DNA from: an uncultured Saprospiraceae bacterium
Lineage (GTDB): Bacteria; Bacteroidota; Bacteroidia; Chitinophagales; Saprospiraceae
DNA length: 64,000 bases
Assembly: GCA_937969415.1 (NCBI GenBank)
Contig: CALBWK010000016.1
Coordinates: 35,150 to 99,149 of the forward strand
Reading direction: 5' to 3'
Positions 45,789-54,910 of the stretch are shown in pieces; positions within the stretch are counted from its first letter, which is position 1, and every line of letters starts with the position of its first letter. A program made the translations under genes and the position numbers. Below the pieces are notes generated by a model. That model was not told the origin of the DNA, ran no database searches, and saw only the letters and a program-made list of their open reading frames with translations.

Positions 45789-47108
45789 ATGCAGTCAGTA
45801 GTTGTCTTGGGCGGCGGAGAGAGTGGGGTAGGTGCGGCGTTGCTTGCAAAGAAAAAAAACTTGTCAGTATTTGTTTCCGATTATGGAAGTATATCTGATA
45901 ACTATAAAGAAGAATTAAATAATAATAATATTCTCTTTGAAGAAAGGGGACATAGTTTTGAAAAATTAGTTTCTGCTGATGTAATCGTAAAGAGTCCTGG
46001 TATACCGAATAATTCTGAGATAATTAAGAAACTTCATAGTGAAGGTGTTTTGATTATTTCTGAAATAGAATTTGCTTCGAGATATTATGATGGTAAGGTT
46101 GTGGCAATAACAGGGAGTAATGGAAAGACAACGACGACTAGTCTGACTTATCATCTTCTCTGTGAGTCAAATTTTTCTGTGGGTCTTGGCGGTAATATCG
46201 GTCATGCGTTTTCGAGATTGCTTATTTCTGAAGTGTCCTATGATTGGGTTGTTTTAGAGATCAGTAGTTTCCAGTTAGATAACGTGAAATCCTTCTCTGC
46301 TGATTTAGGGATGATTCTCAATATAACGCCTGATCACCTGGATCGATACGATTACATTATGCAGGCTTATGCAGAGGCTAAATGGAAGTTGGCTAAAGCA
46401 ATTAAGGCTGAAGGCACTCTATTCTTGAATTCTGATGATATATGGTCTCAGGATATGCTCAAAATAGATATGGTTTCTTGTGAGATTGTAAATGTTTCTT
46501 TCGAGGAGCCTTTGTTGAGTACTGAAGACGCAATTGATATAAAGAAGCACTTTCAGTTGAAGGGAGATCATAATTTGTTTAATGCAACTATGGCAGTTGG
46601 CGTGGCGCAAAGAGTTGGCCTTTCTACTATGGCAATTGAAAAGAGTTTGTCATCATTTAAAGGTATTCCACATAGGTTGGAATTCTTTGGTGTCGTAGCC
46701 GGAGTTGAGTTTGTCAATGATAGCAAAGCAACTAATGTTGAGGCAGTTAGTGTCGCATTAGGCGCAATGGATAAGCCAGTAGTCTGGATAGTAGGTGGAG
46801 TAGATAAAGGAAATGACTATTCCCTGTTAAGGGAGATTGTAAAGACAAAAGTTAAGGGTATTGTTTGCTTAACTAAAGATGATAGCAAGATACGAGATGC
46901 TTTCGGAAGTGATGACATCAAAATAGTATCTACACAAAACGTAATGGAAAGTGTAGGTCTTTCTATGGAGTTTGCAAGTAGTGGCGATGTAGTATTGTTA
47001 TCTCCAGCTTGTGCAAGTTTTGATTTATTTGATAATTATATAGATAGAGGAGATCAGTTTAAAAAAGCTGTAAGAGAATTTGGAAAGAGTATTAAACATA
47101 GTACATAA
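45789..47108 (+). CDS. murD: UDP-MurNAc-L-Ala--D-Glu ligase MurD
   Basis: 439 aa. N-terminal UDP-binding fold starts VVVLGGGESGVGAALLAKKK; ATP loop AITGSNGKTTTTSLTYH at about residues 106-122; central VLEISSFQLDN and LNITPDHLDRY; C-terminal FKGIPHRLEFFG and NDSKATNVEAV. Starts one base after mraY. Its 3' end overlaps ftsW by 29 bp. Confidence 0.97.
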   Translation: MQSVVVLGGGESGVGAALLAKKKNLSVFVSDYGSISDNYKEELNNNNILFEERGHSFEKLVSADVIVKSPGIPNNSEIIKKLHSEGVLIISEIEFASRYYDGKVVAITGSNGKTTTTSLTYHLLCESNFSVGLGGNIGHAFSRLLISEVSYDWVVLEISSFQLDNVKSFSADLGMILNITPDHLDRYDYIMQAYAEAKWKLAKAIKAEGTLFLNSDDIWSQDMLKIDMVSCEIVNVSFEEPLLSTEDAIDIKKHFQLKGDHNLFNATMAVGVAQRVGLSTMAIEKSLSSFKGIPHRLEFFGVVAGVEFVNDSKATNVEAVSVALGAMDKPVVWIVGGVDKGNDYSLLREIVKTKVKGIVCLTKDDSKIRDAFGSDDIKIVSTQNVMESVGLSMEFASSGDVVLLSPACASFDLFDNYIDRGDQFKKAVREFGKSIKHST

Positions 47109-48312
47109 TTTAAAAGGCGATAAGACCATTTGGTTTATTGTTGCGATGTTGGGGTTATGCTCCATCTTATCGGTGTATAGTGCTATAGGTAGTATGGCCT
47201 ATACGACACGTGGTGGAAATACTGAATATTTCTTATTGCAGCAGATGGTATTTATAACCCTAGGATTAGGATTCATGTATTTGGCATATAAGTTTAATTA
47301 TATGTTCTATAGTAAGTTGGCTCCTATTCTTCTTGTTATTACTATTCCCCTTTTGATTTTTACTATTGGGTTCGGTGTTGAGATCAACTCAGCAAGGAGA
47401 TGGTTAAACATTCCATTTATAGATAAAACTTTTCAGACTTCGGATCTAGCTCGATTAGCATTGATTGTTTATATCGCAAGAACTGTCTCACTTAAGCAAG
47501 ATGTAATCAAAGATTTTAAATCTGCTTTCTTACCGATAATAATACCAATCGTGATGGTATGCCTATTGATCGCACCTGCTGATTTAAGTACAGCAGTATT
47601 ACTATTTACTACTTGCGTGTTGATGATGATTATCGGTAGAGTTTCTTTGAAGTATATCGGAATTATGATCGCTATCGGGGTGGTTGGAATGGTGTTGTTG
47701 ATGGCTATTGGATCAATTTTTCCAGAGGTAGTAAGAGTTGAAACTTGGATCTCAAGAATCAATGAATTTCTATACAACTCCGAAGGTGGGTGGCAAATCC
47801 AGCAAGCCAAAATTGCTATTGCAAATGGTGAATGGTTTGGCTTAGGTCCAGGCGGTAGTATGCAGAGGGATTATTTGCCTTACCCTTATGCAGATTTTAT
47901 TTATGCGATTATCTGTGAAGAGTATGGATTGTTAGGTGCATTCACAATTGTGGCACTATATCTAGGATTATTGCATAGATGTACAGTGATAGTTACGAAG
48001 TGCTCTAAGACTTTTGGTGCCGTGTTGGCGATAGGATTGTGTCTCAATATTGTGATACAGGCTTTTGCTAATCTAGCTGTGTCCGTACATCTTGTACCTG
48101 TTACGGGCTTGACTTTGCCTATAATTAGTATGGGTGGTACCTCAGTAGTGTTTACGTGTATTTCATTAGGAATAATTTTAAGTGTAAGTCGATATGTGGA
48201 GGAGTACAGTACATATGAGATAATGCAAGAGGAAGCTCAAGTGGCAGCAGAGGAGTCAAAGGAAACTAAAAAGAGTCCTAAGAAGAAGTTGAAGTATGAA
48301 AATTATTATTAG
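47080..48312 (+). CDS. ftsW: SEDS glycosyltransferase FtsW
   Basis: 410 aa. The only in-frame standard start is TTG 47080, inside murD (29-bp overlap); no ATG follows before the first TM. SEDS motifs: AINSARRWLNIPF-type loop (EINSARRWLNIPFIDKTFQT), the large extracellular loop with GGWQIQQAKIAIANGEWFGL, and GLTLPIISMGGTSVVFTCIS near the C-terminus. Polymerises septal glycan with FtsI. The Lys-rich tail (KKSPKKKLKYENYY) overlaps murG by 17 bp. Confidence 0.95.
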   Translation: MERVLNIVHNLKGDKTIWFIVAMLGLCSILSVYSAIGSMAYTTRGGNTEYFLLQQMVFITLGLGFMYLAYKFNYMFYSKLAPILLVITIPLLIFTIGFGVEINSARRWLNIPFIDKTFQTSDLARLALIVYIARTVSLKQDVIKDFKSAFLPIIIPIVMVCLLIAPADLSTAVLLFTTCVLMMIIGRVSLKYIGIMIAIGVVGMVLLMAIGSIFPEVVRVETWISRINEFLYNSEGGWQIQQAKIAIANGEWFGLGPGGSMQRDYLPYPYADFIYAIICEEYGLLGAFTIVALYLGLLHRCTVIVTKCSKTFGAVLAIGLCLNIVIQAFANLAVSVHLVPVTGLTLPIISMGGTSVVFTCISLGIILSVSRYVEEYSTYEIMQEEAQVAAEESKETKKSPKKKLKYENYY

Positions 48313-49393
48313 TGGTGGTGGAACAGGCGGACACGTTTATCCAGCAATAGCCATTGCTAATGCACTAAAAGAAAAGGGAATAAAAGATATTCTCTTTGTA
48401 GGAGCAGAAGGAAAACTCGAAATGGAAAAAGTCCCTAAAGCGGGCTATAAAATTGAAGGTTTAGATATACAGGGATTTCATCGAACTCGTAAGTGGAGAA
48501 ACATTCTTTTTCCATTTAGATTAATAAAGAGTCTGATGAAAGCTCGAAAGATCATTGACAAGTTTGGCCCCGATGTAGTTGTTGGAGTAGGTGGATATGC
48601 TAGCGGTCCTGTATTAAGGATGGCTCAGAGAAAAGGTATTTCCACTGTTATCCAAGAACAAAATTCTTATCCAGGCATAACAAATAAACTCTTAGCCAAA
48701 AAAGCTATTAAAATATTTGTGGCTTACGATAGGATGGAGAGATTTTTTGACCGAGCAAAGATGTTGGTTACTGGAAATCCAGTAAGAACAGATTTGTTGG
48801 ATTTAAGTGGAGCTCGTGCTGAGTCCTATAATCACTTTGGTCTGGACTCTGCAAAGAAAACAGTGTTCTTAACTGGAGGAAGCCTTGGTGCAAAAGCTAT
48901 AAATCAAGCTGTTGCCTTTCAGAAAGAGTTTATCTCTTATTTGGAGGATGTACAATTTCTTTGGCAAGTCGGTAAGATCTACTACGATGAGTATTCTAAT
49001 GGTGAGTTAGCTCAGCTTGAGCACATTCACGTATTGCCTTTTGTAGATAGAATGGATTTAGCCTATGCTGCGGCAGATCTTGTCGTGTGTAGGGCAGGTG
49101 CTCTGACAATTTCAGAGTTGACACTTGTTGCTAAGCCGACCATACTCTTACCCTCACCTAATGTTGCTGAGGATCATCAGACTAAAAATGCTATGGCCTT
49201 AGTGGAATCTAATGCCGCTATTTTGATCAAAGATGAAAATGCAAACAAGGAAATGATTCCTCAAGCTCTAAGCTTATTAGGTGATGAGCTCCAGATGCAA
49301 TTGTTAAGTGATAACATCAAGAAATTAGGGAAACCTGATGCTCGTGATGTCATAGCAGATACAATAATAAAAATTGGTCGTAATGAAGCTTAG
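48296..49393 (+). CDS. murG: UDP-GlcNAc transferase MurG
   Basis: 365 aa. Converts lipid I to lipid II at the inner membrane face. GT28 motifs: ISGGGTGGHVYPAIAIANAL (donor/lipid loop), VVGVGGYASGPVL, FLTGGSLGAKAINQAV, CRAGALTISELTLVAKPTIL and the C-terminal VAEDHQTKNAMALVESNAAI. Overlaps ftsW by 17 bp and murC by 11 bp, so the three are coupled. Confidence 0.97.
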   Translation: MKIIISGGGTGGHVYPAIAIANALKEKGIKDILFVGAEGKLEMEKVPKAGYKIEGLDIQGFHRTRKWRNILFPFRLIKSLMKARKIIDKFGPDVVVGVGGYASGPVLRMAQRKGISTVIQEQNSYPGITNKLLAKKAIKIFVAYDRMERFFDRAKMLVTGNPVRTDLLDLSGARAESYNHFGLDSAKKTVFLTGGSLGAKAINQAVAFQKEFISYLEDVQFLWQVGKIYYDEYSNGELAQLEHIHVLPFVDRMDLAYAAADLVVCRAGALTISELTLVAKPTILLPSPNVAEDHQTKNAMALVESNAAILIKDENANKEMIPQALSLLGDELQMQLLSDNIKKLGKPDARDVIADTIIKIGRNEA

Positions 49394-50747
49394 GGATTGT
49401 AAGAGGATTTACTTTTTAGGAATAGGCGGCATAGGTATGAGTGCTTTAGCCAGATATTTTAATGATATAGGCGTAAAGGTACAAGGATATGATTTGGTCA
49501 ATTCAGCCTTGACGCAACAGCTAGAGATTGAAGGCATTAGTATTAACTATACAGATGATATCAGTGAAATACCTGATGATATTGATCTAGTGGTGATGAC
49601 GCCTGCAATTCCAGAAGACAACAATCAATTGAGTTACTTAAGAACCCAAAATATACCAGTAAAGAAGCGTGCTGAGGTATTGGGTATGCTTAGTAGAGAA
49701 AGAAAGACAATTGCTATTGCTGGGACGCATGGAAAGACAACAACGAGTTGTCTATTGGCGCATATGTTGACACAGGCTGGCTTAGGAGTCTCCGCTTTTT
49801 TAGGTGGTGTACTAGTAGAGGAAAAGACAAATTATATAAAAGGATCATCGGATATAGTTGTATTAGAAGCTGATGAGTATGATAGATCCTTCTTGCATCT
49901 TAGTCCGCAGATATTGGTCATCATTTCTATGGATGCTGATCACTTGGACATATATGGTGAAGTTGAGCAAATGTATCTTGCTTATAGACAATTGACAGAG
50001 AAGATACTTGAAGGTGGTACTTTGATTTTAGGTCCTAATGTATATGAGTTGATGAGTGCAGAGTGGATTTCTGATCTTAATGAAAAAGGTATTACAGTAC
50101 GTAGAATACATATTGAATTTGACTACGAGTCAGTTGTAGTTAAGGATCACAGATTTCAGTTTGATTTTAAGACAAACTCACAGAAAAGTTTAGTGAGTGT
50201 AGATTCTAATCTGCCTGGATTACATAATGTTATTAATACGACTCTTGCGTTAGAGGTAGGTAATAATTTAGATGTAAGTCTGTCCGATTTGACAAAGCCG
50301 CTTACTTCTTTTAAGGGAATACAGAGAAGATTTGAGACGGTTTTTGATAAGCGTAGAATACTGGTGGATGATTATGCGCATCATCCTGAGGAAGTTAGTT
50401 ATGCAGTGAAAACTATAAAGCAATTGTATCCTAATGATAAAGTTCTTGGCATATTCCAGCCGCACCTTTACAGTAGGACGAATGATTTTTATAGAGGATT
50501 TGCTTATGAGTTGAGCGGTTTAGATGGTGTTTTATTGATGCCTATATATCCAGCTAGAGAAAAGCCAATGGATGGTGTAGAGTCAGAATTGATTTATAAT
50601 CTTATGACTATTGACGATAAAGAATTAGTCAACGAAGCATCTTTAATTGATGCAATAAAAATTAGAAGTGACTATAAGGTAATTATGACAATCGGGGCGG
50701 CAGACTTAGAAAAATATCATACAGACATTATTGAAGTAATAAATTAG
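49383..50747 (+). CDS. murC: UDP-N-acetylmuramate--L-alanine ligase MurC
   Basis: 454 aa from ATG 49383 (MKLRDCKRIYFLGIGGIGMS); an alternative GTG-type start at 49374 adds three residues. Rossmann motif FLGIGGIGMSALARYF, ATP loop AGTHGKTTTSCLLAH at about 113-127, HDAD-type metal site in VVLEADEYDRSFLHLSPQ, YAHHPEEVSYAVKTIKQLYP in the C-terminal domain. First ligase step of the stem peptide. Confidence 0.97.
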   Translation: MKLRDCKRIYFLGIGGIGMSALARYFNDIGVKVQGYDLVNSALTQQLEIEGISINYTDDISEIPDDIDLVVMTPAIPEDNNQLSYLRTQNIPVKKRAEVLGMLSRERKTIAIAGTHGKTTTSCLLAHMLTQAGLGVSAFLGGVLVEEKTNYIKGSSDIVVLEADEYDRSFLHLSPQILVIISMDADHLDIYGEVEQMYLAYRQLTEKILEGGTLILGPNVYELMSAEWISDLNEKGITVRRIHIEFDYESVVVKDHRFQFDFKTNSQKSLVSVDSNLPGLHNVINTTLALEVGNNLDVSLSDLTKPLTSFKGIQRRFETVFDKRRILVDDYAHHPEEVSYAVKTIKQLYPNDKVLGIFQPHLYSRTNDFYRGFAYELSGLDGVLLMPIYPAREKPMDGVESELIYNLMTIDDKELVNEASLIDAIKIRSDYKVIMTIGAADLEKYHTDIIEVIN

Positions 50748-50760
50748 AAATAAATAAATC

Positions 50761-51543
50761 TTGCGAAAGAAAAAAGGTAGTATAACCAGTGTTCATTTTG
50801 GAGTAAAGCTAGCAGTGGCCTTAGCTTTAATGGCATTCCTATCTTTTGCAATCATCGAAAGACAGGCTAGTCACTTGCAGCGGGTATCTATAAAGATAAA
50901 GACACGTGATGACAACAAGTATCTGATATCTAAAAAAGAGGTGCGACAATTACTAGCTGATGAATTGGGATTTGATCTATCTATTGCCAAGGTTAAGCAG
51001 ATAGATCTATATAGGCTCGAAAAACGATTGGAGGCTGATGATAGAGTTAATCGAGCAGAGATTTTTATTGATAAGCGTAATAGGATGACTATCGGGATTA
51101 TTCAGAACCTTCCCATAGTCCGTGTGCATGTGAATGGAGGAGATGATTACTATTTAGATGCTGATGGGAGTAAGGTCTCAAAAACTGAACAACTCCGTGT
51201 GCCTGTAGTAACTGGCGCTGTGGATAAGTACAGGCCTGACTTTAAAGATAGGAAGGAAAGTAATTTGAATTACGTGCTAACCTTGTCAAGAATGTTATAT
51301 GAGGATGACTTTTTGAATGGGCTAGTAGGGCAAGTAGAAATTGATGAAAACGATGAGATTGTCTTAGTTCCAATTATGGGGCGAAAAAAAATAAATCTAG
51401 GGCCTCAAGAAGGCTTGGATGAAAAGATATACAAACTGAAGAAGTATTACGAAAAAGGTATAAAGAACATAGGAATTGACCGGTTTGATTTACTTGACTT
51501 ACAATATGACGGCCAGATCGTCGGAAGTAGAACTGAATCCTAA
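50761..51543 (+). CDS. ftsQ: FtsQ-like cell division protein (POTRA)
   Basis: 260 aa, TTG start. Short cytoplasmic tail (RKKKGSITSV), one TM (LAVALALMAFLSFAIIE), then a POTRA-type region (ISKKEVRQLLADELGFDL; RLEADDRVNRAEIFIDKRNR) and a beta domain. FtsQ scaffolds FtsL/FtsB. Identification rests on topology and position between murC and ftsA. Confidence 0.88.
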   Translation: MRKKKGSITSVHFGVKLAVALALMAFLSFAIIERQASHLQRVSIKIKTRDDNKYLISKKEVRQLLADELGFDLSIAKVKQIDLYRLEKRLEADDRVNRAEIFIDKRNRMTIGIIQNLPIVRVHVNGGDDYYLDADGSKVSKTEQLRVPVVTGAVDKYRPDFKDRKESNLNYVLTLSRMLYEDDFLNGLVGQVEIDENDEIVLVPIMGRKKINLGPQEGLDEKIYKLKKYYEKGIKNIGIDRFDLLDLQYDGQIVGSRTES

Positions 51544-51566
51544 AACTAAAAAGCTTAAGTCCTATT

Positions 51567-52871
51567 ATGAAGGAGAACCAAACTCAAAAGAAATCAATAG
51601 CTGTGGCAGTCGACATAGGTACGACTAAGGTATGTGCTATCGCAGGCTATCGTAACGAGTACGACAAAGTAGAGGTACTTGGTGTCGGAGTCGTAAAGTC
51701 TGAAGGGGTAAACAGAGGCGTTGTCTCTAATATCAACAAGACTGTAAAAGCAATCGACGACGCTGTGAAAATCGCTGAGGCTAGCTCAGGGATTAAATTT
51801 GACAAAGTACATGTCGGTATTGCAGGTCAACATATTAAGAGTGTACACCATCATGGTATTCTAGTAAGGAATAATCCTGACAAAGAAATTGATAGAGCTG
51901 ATATTGATAAGCTCATCGAGGATATGTATAAACTCGTCTTACCTCCAGGGGATAAGATATTACATGTATTCCCTCAAGAATTTTCTGTAGATGATGAGTC
52001 AAAGATAATTGACCCTATAGGAATGTCTGGTGTTAGATTGACCGCTAATTTTCATGTAATTACTGGACAGATAGGCGCTTCCCGTGACATAATTAAGTGT
52101 GTAGAAAAGGTAGGCCTTGAAGTTGCAGACATTACGCTAGAGCCTATCGCTTCCTCTAAGGCCGTTCTATGCCAAGAAGAGAAAGATGCTGGGGTAGTTC
52201 TTGTAGACATCGGCGGCGGTACTACAGATATTTCCATCTTCAAAGATGGCATTATCAGGCACACATCTGTTATCCCATTTGGTGGTAATGTCATAACCAA
52301 CGATATCAAAGAGGGCTGTATGGTCATGAAAGACCAAGCAGAAAAACTCAAAGTCAAATTTGGTTCTGCCATGTCAGAAGAGGTAATGGATAATCGAATA
52401 ATTACAATCCCGGGATTTAAAGGAAGAGACTATAAGGAAATATCTGAAAAGAACTTGGCTAAGATTATTGAGGCTCGTCTAGAGGAGATATTTGATTATG
52501 TTCTGTGGGAGATTAAGAGAAGTGGTTATGAAGGTACACTGATTGCAGGAGTAGTATTAACTGGGGGCGGTTCTTTACTTAAGAATATAGAATTGTTATC
52601 TGAATACTATACTGGAATGCCTACTAGAATAGGTCAACCTATCGAGCATTTGGCTCACGGATATACAAGTCAGATTGCTAGCCCAATATTTTCTACTTCA
52701 GTTGGTTTGCTCAGTATTGCAATAAATTACGCTGAAGCCGATTGTCAATTTCATGAGGAGTGCGATGTGTCTGACGAAGAAGAAAACGAAAGTATAGAGG
52801 ATGGAATGATCCAAAAGATTTTTGCTAGAACAAAGGAGTTTTTCGGAGCGACTACAGATTCTGAATTTTAA
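51567..52871 (+). CDS. ftsA: Cell division protein FtsA
   Basis: 434 aa, actin-like ATPase that links FtsZ to the membrane. SHS2/actin motifs: VAVDIGTTKVCAIAGY (phosphate 1), VVLVDIGGGTTDISIFKDG (phosphate 2), VVLTGGGSLLKNIELLSE (adenosine). The 1C domain lies between. The C-terminal FARTKEFFGATTDSEF contains a potential amphipathic membrane helix. Precedes ftsZ by 27 bp. Confidence 0.97.
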   Translation: MKENQTQKKSIAVAVDIGTTKVCAIAGYRNEYDKVEVLGVGVVKSEGVNRGVVSNINKTVKAIDDAVKIAEASSGIKFDKVHVGIAGQHIKSVHHHGILVRNNPDKEIDRADIDKLIEDMYKLVLPPGDKILHVFPQEFSVDDESKIIDPIGMSGVRLTANFHVITGQIGASRDIIKCVEKVGLEVADITLEPIASSKAVLCQEEKDAGVVLVDIGGGTTDISIFKDGIIRHTSVIPFGGNVITNDIKEGCMVMKDQAEKLKVKFGSAMSEEVMDNRIITIPGFKGRDYKEISEKNLAKIIEARLEEIFDYVLWEIKRSGYEGTLIAGVVLTGGGSLLKNIELLSEYYTGMPTRIGQPIEHLAHGYTSQIASPIFSTSVGLLSIAINYAEADCQFHEECDVSDEEENESIEDGMIQKIFARTKEFFGATTDSEF

Positions 52872-52898
52872 ATTAGTTAACACCATTAATATATAAAT

Positions 52899-54302
52899 AT
52901 GAACGATTTGTTTGAACCTATGAACTCATCAATAATAAAAGTAATTGGTGTAGGTGGTGGCGGAAGTAATGCCGTTGGATATATGTACAAGCAAGGTATA
53001 GTCGGTGTTGACTTTGCTGTTTGTAATACGGATAAGCAAGCACTTGAGGCTAGCCCTGTAAATAATCGTGTACAACTAGGTATCGCCTCCACAGAAGGTC
53101 TAGGTGCGGGATCTATTCCTGAAGTCGGCAGACAGTCTTGTATAGAGTCTATCGATGACATAAGAGAGTTTTTGCAAAACGACACTAAGATGTTGTTTAT
53201 TACGGCAGGTATGGGTGGTGGAACTGGGACTGGTGCTGCGCCTATTATTGCTAAAGCAGCTAAAGAATTAGACATATTGACTGTTGCTATCGTTACAATG
53301 CCATTCAAGTTTGAAGGTACAAGACGTTCTGCGCAAGCAATTGATGGACTAGAAGAATTAAAAAAGAATGTAGATTCTCTTTTGGTCATTTCTAATGAGC
53401 GACTTAAGTCTATGTATACGGATCTTAGTATGAAAGCGGCTTTCGCTAAAGCTGATGATATACTCACTACAGCCGCAAAAGGTATCGCAGAGATTATTAC
53501 TGTACCTGGTTATATAAATGTTGATTTCCGTGACGTGAATACTGTAATGAAGTGCAGTGGTGTGGCATTAATGGGTTACGCAGAGGCAGAAGGAGAAGAT
53601 CGAGCTCTTACGGCTGTAAAGAATGCTATAGCTTCTCCACTTCTAGAAGATAATGATATACGTGGTGCTCAGCACATACTACTTAATATCAGTTCTGGAA
53701 GTAAGGAAATCACAATGGGTGAGATAAGTGATATTACAGAATATATTTCTGAAGAAGCGGGATATGGTACTGACCTTATCTGGGGTAACTGTGAAGATGA
53801 AAGCTTAGGTGATAAGCTTAGTGTGACGATTATAGCAACAGGTTTTGATAAGAAACCTGACTGTAAGCCAGAGAAGGTGGTTGTCAGTATAGATGATGAG
53901 TTTGCTGTATCTACAAACGAGGTTTTTGATCTGAAAGAGATAGCTGAAAGTCCAAATGCTAACGTTATAGAGTTTGATGACCTAGAACCAAGGGTAAGAA
54001 CTGCAAATACTGAATCTATCAATACAATAAGAAGAGAAGAACCTTTACCGCCAGAAGGCCGAATTATAAGAAGGGTAGTTAGAAGGGTACGAGCAGATGG
54101 TAAACCCTTGTCTAAGCCACTTGATAGTCCAAGAGATATCGCTGAGTTGGAAGATGTTCCAGCGTATAAAAGGAAGAATATCACATTAAACGATAGTAAA
54201 GAACTTAAGGATACAGCACAGTCAAAACTAAGTATCAATCTAGATGCTGAAGGGCCTATCGTACAGAGAAATAATTCTTTTTTCCATAATAACGTGGACT
54301 AA
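52899..54302 (+). CDS. ftsZ: Cell division GTPase FtsZ
   Basis: 467 aa. Tubulin-like GTPase of the Z ring. G-box GGGTGTG at residues 106-112 in GMGGGTGTGAAPIIAKAAKE; N-terminal GVGGGGSNAVGYMYKQGI; T7 loop VDFRDVNTVMKCSG with catalytic Asp. The C-terminal linker holds a basic stretch (RRVVRRVRADGK) and the DVPAYKRKNI motif common to Bacteroidota FtsZ, and the end is NNSFFHNNVD, the conserved tail. Last gene of the dcw cluster; followed by two structured RNA elements. Confidence 0.98.
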   Translation: MNDLFEPMNSSIIKVIGVGGGGSNAVGYMYKQGIVGVDFAVCNTDKQALEASPVNNRVQLGIASTEGLGAGSIPEVGRQSCIESIDDIREFLQNDTKMLFITAGMGGGTGTGAAPIIAKAAKELDILTVAIVTMPFKFEGTRRSAQAIDGLEELKKNVDSLLVISNERLKSMYTDLSMKAAFAKADDILTTAAKGIAEIITVPGYINVDFRDVNTVMKCSGVALMGYAEAEGEDRALTAVKNAIASPLLEDNDIRGAQHILLNISSGSKEITMGEISDITEYISEEAGYGTDLIWGNCEDESLGDKLSVTIIATGFDKKPDCKPEKVVVSIDDEFAVSTNEVFDLKEIAESPNANVIEFDDLEPRVRTANTESINTIRREEPLPPEGRIIRRVVRRVRADGKPLSKPLDSPRDIAELEDVPAYKRKNITLNDSKELKDTAQSKLSINLDAEGPIVQRNNSFFHNNVD

Positions 54303-54303
54303 A

Positions 54304-54510
54304 GATGATTGACGACCGGAGTGCTTTAGATGATAGAACCACGCTTGACATTTATCAAGCCATCAACTAAGGATTTCGTCTTTTTAAAGTCCTAGTTCTC
54401 AGAAGTGAGAATCTGGCAAATAATTCTTTTCTAACCCAATATTACTTTGGGTTTAAGAGATTGGTTTATTGATTGAGTTTATAGTCCCGCCTCTCCGGTG
54501 GGACTTTTTT
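54304..54510 (+). ncRNA. Structured RNA element, copy 1 (unknown family)
   Basis: No ORF. In order: hairpin GCTTGA/TCAAGC (54343-54360); GGATTT/AAGTCC (54371-54392); GTTCTC/GAGAAT (54395-54412); AACCCAA/TTGGGTT (54433-54453); a linker with ATTGGTTTATTGATTGAG; and an intrinsic terminator AGTCCCGCC/GGTGGGACT (54483-54505) with T-run to 54510. The same layout recurs 290 bp downstream with compensatory changes. It may be an independent small RNA or the ftsZ 3' UTR with terminator. The 5' end is not fixed by sequence. Confidence 0.6.
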
Positions 54511-54590
54511 ATTGGACATATGATAAAAAATCGAAATATATTGCTTAATATAGATTTTGACTTAATCAAACCTGAGCGCAGAGAGAAATA

Positions 54591-54798
54591 GTGATGAAGG
54601 TGTTGAGATCTTTGATAATAGAACCAAACCGCTTGACCTAAGTGTCGAGCCTATGGATTAAGGATTTCGTCTTTTTAAGTCCGGATTTTCTAAAGTGAAA
54701 ATCAGGTTTTAAACATTTTCAAATCCCGACACTCGTCGGGATCATAAGATTGGTTTATTGATTGAGTTGTCCCGTCTGGAGAGGCGGGACTTTTTTTT
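54591..54798 (+). ncRNA. Structured RNA element, copy 2 (unknown family)
   Basis: Diverged copy of the upstream element. Hairpins: GCTTGAC/GTCGAGC (54631-54650), GGATTT/AAGTCC (54662-54682), GATTTTC/GAAAATC (54684-54703), ATCCCGAC/GTCGGGAT (54723-54742), the same linker (ATTGGTTTATTGATTGAG), then a terminator GTCCCGTCT/AGGCGGGAC (54769-54790) with eight Ts. Shared sequence blocks are TAGAACCA and AGGATTTCGTCTTTTTAA. It ends 112 bp before the MFS gene, so it lies upstream of that gene. Confidence 0.6.
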
Positions 54799-54910
54799 GC
54801 CCTCTACTTACAAGAATCTCAACTATTGATGTATCATTGATGTAATTAGGAAACTACTGCTCAGGCTAACAACTGATACCTTAGTTTCTATATCAATCAA
54901 CCATTTGAAA

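Noticed and set aside
53669-54238. Minus-strand 189-aa ORF antisense to ftsZ
   Set aside because: Ser/Leu-rich reading of the complementary strand of a conserved gene; no start context or motif.
54303-54910. Riboswitch for the sugar transporter
   Set aside because: Both elements end in a terminator but no anti-terminator or known aptamer core is visible, and copy 1 lies 400 bp from the gene.
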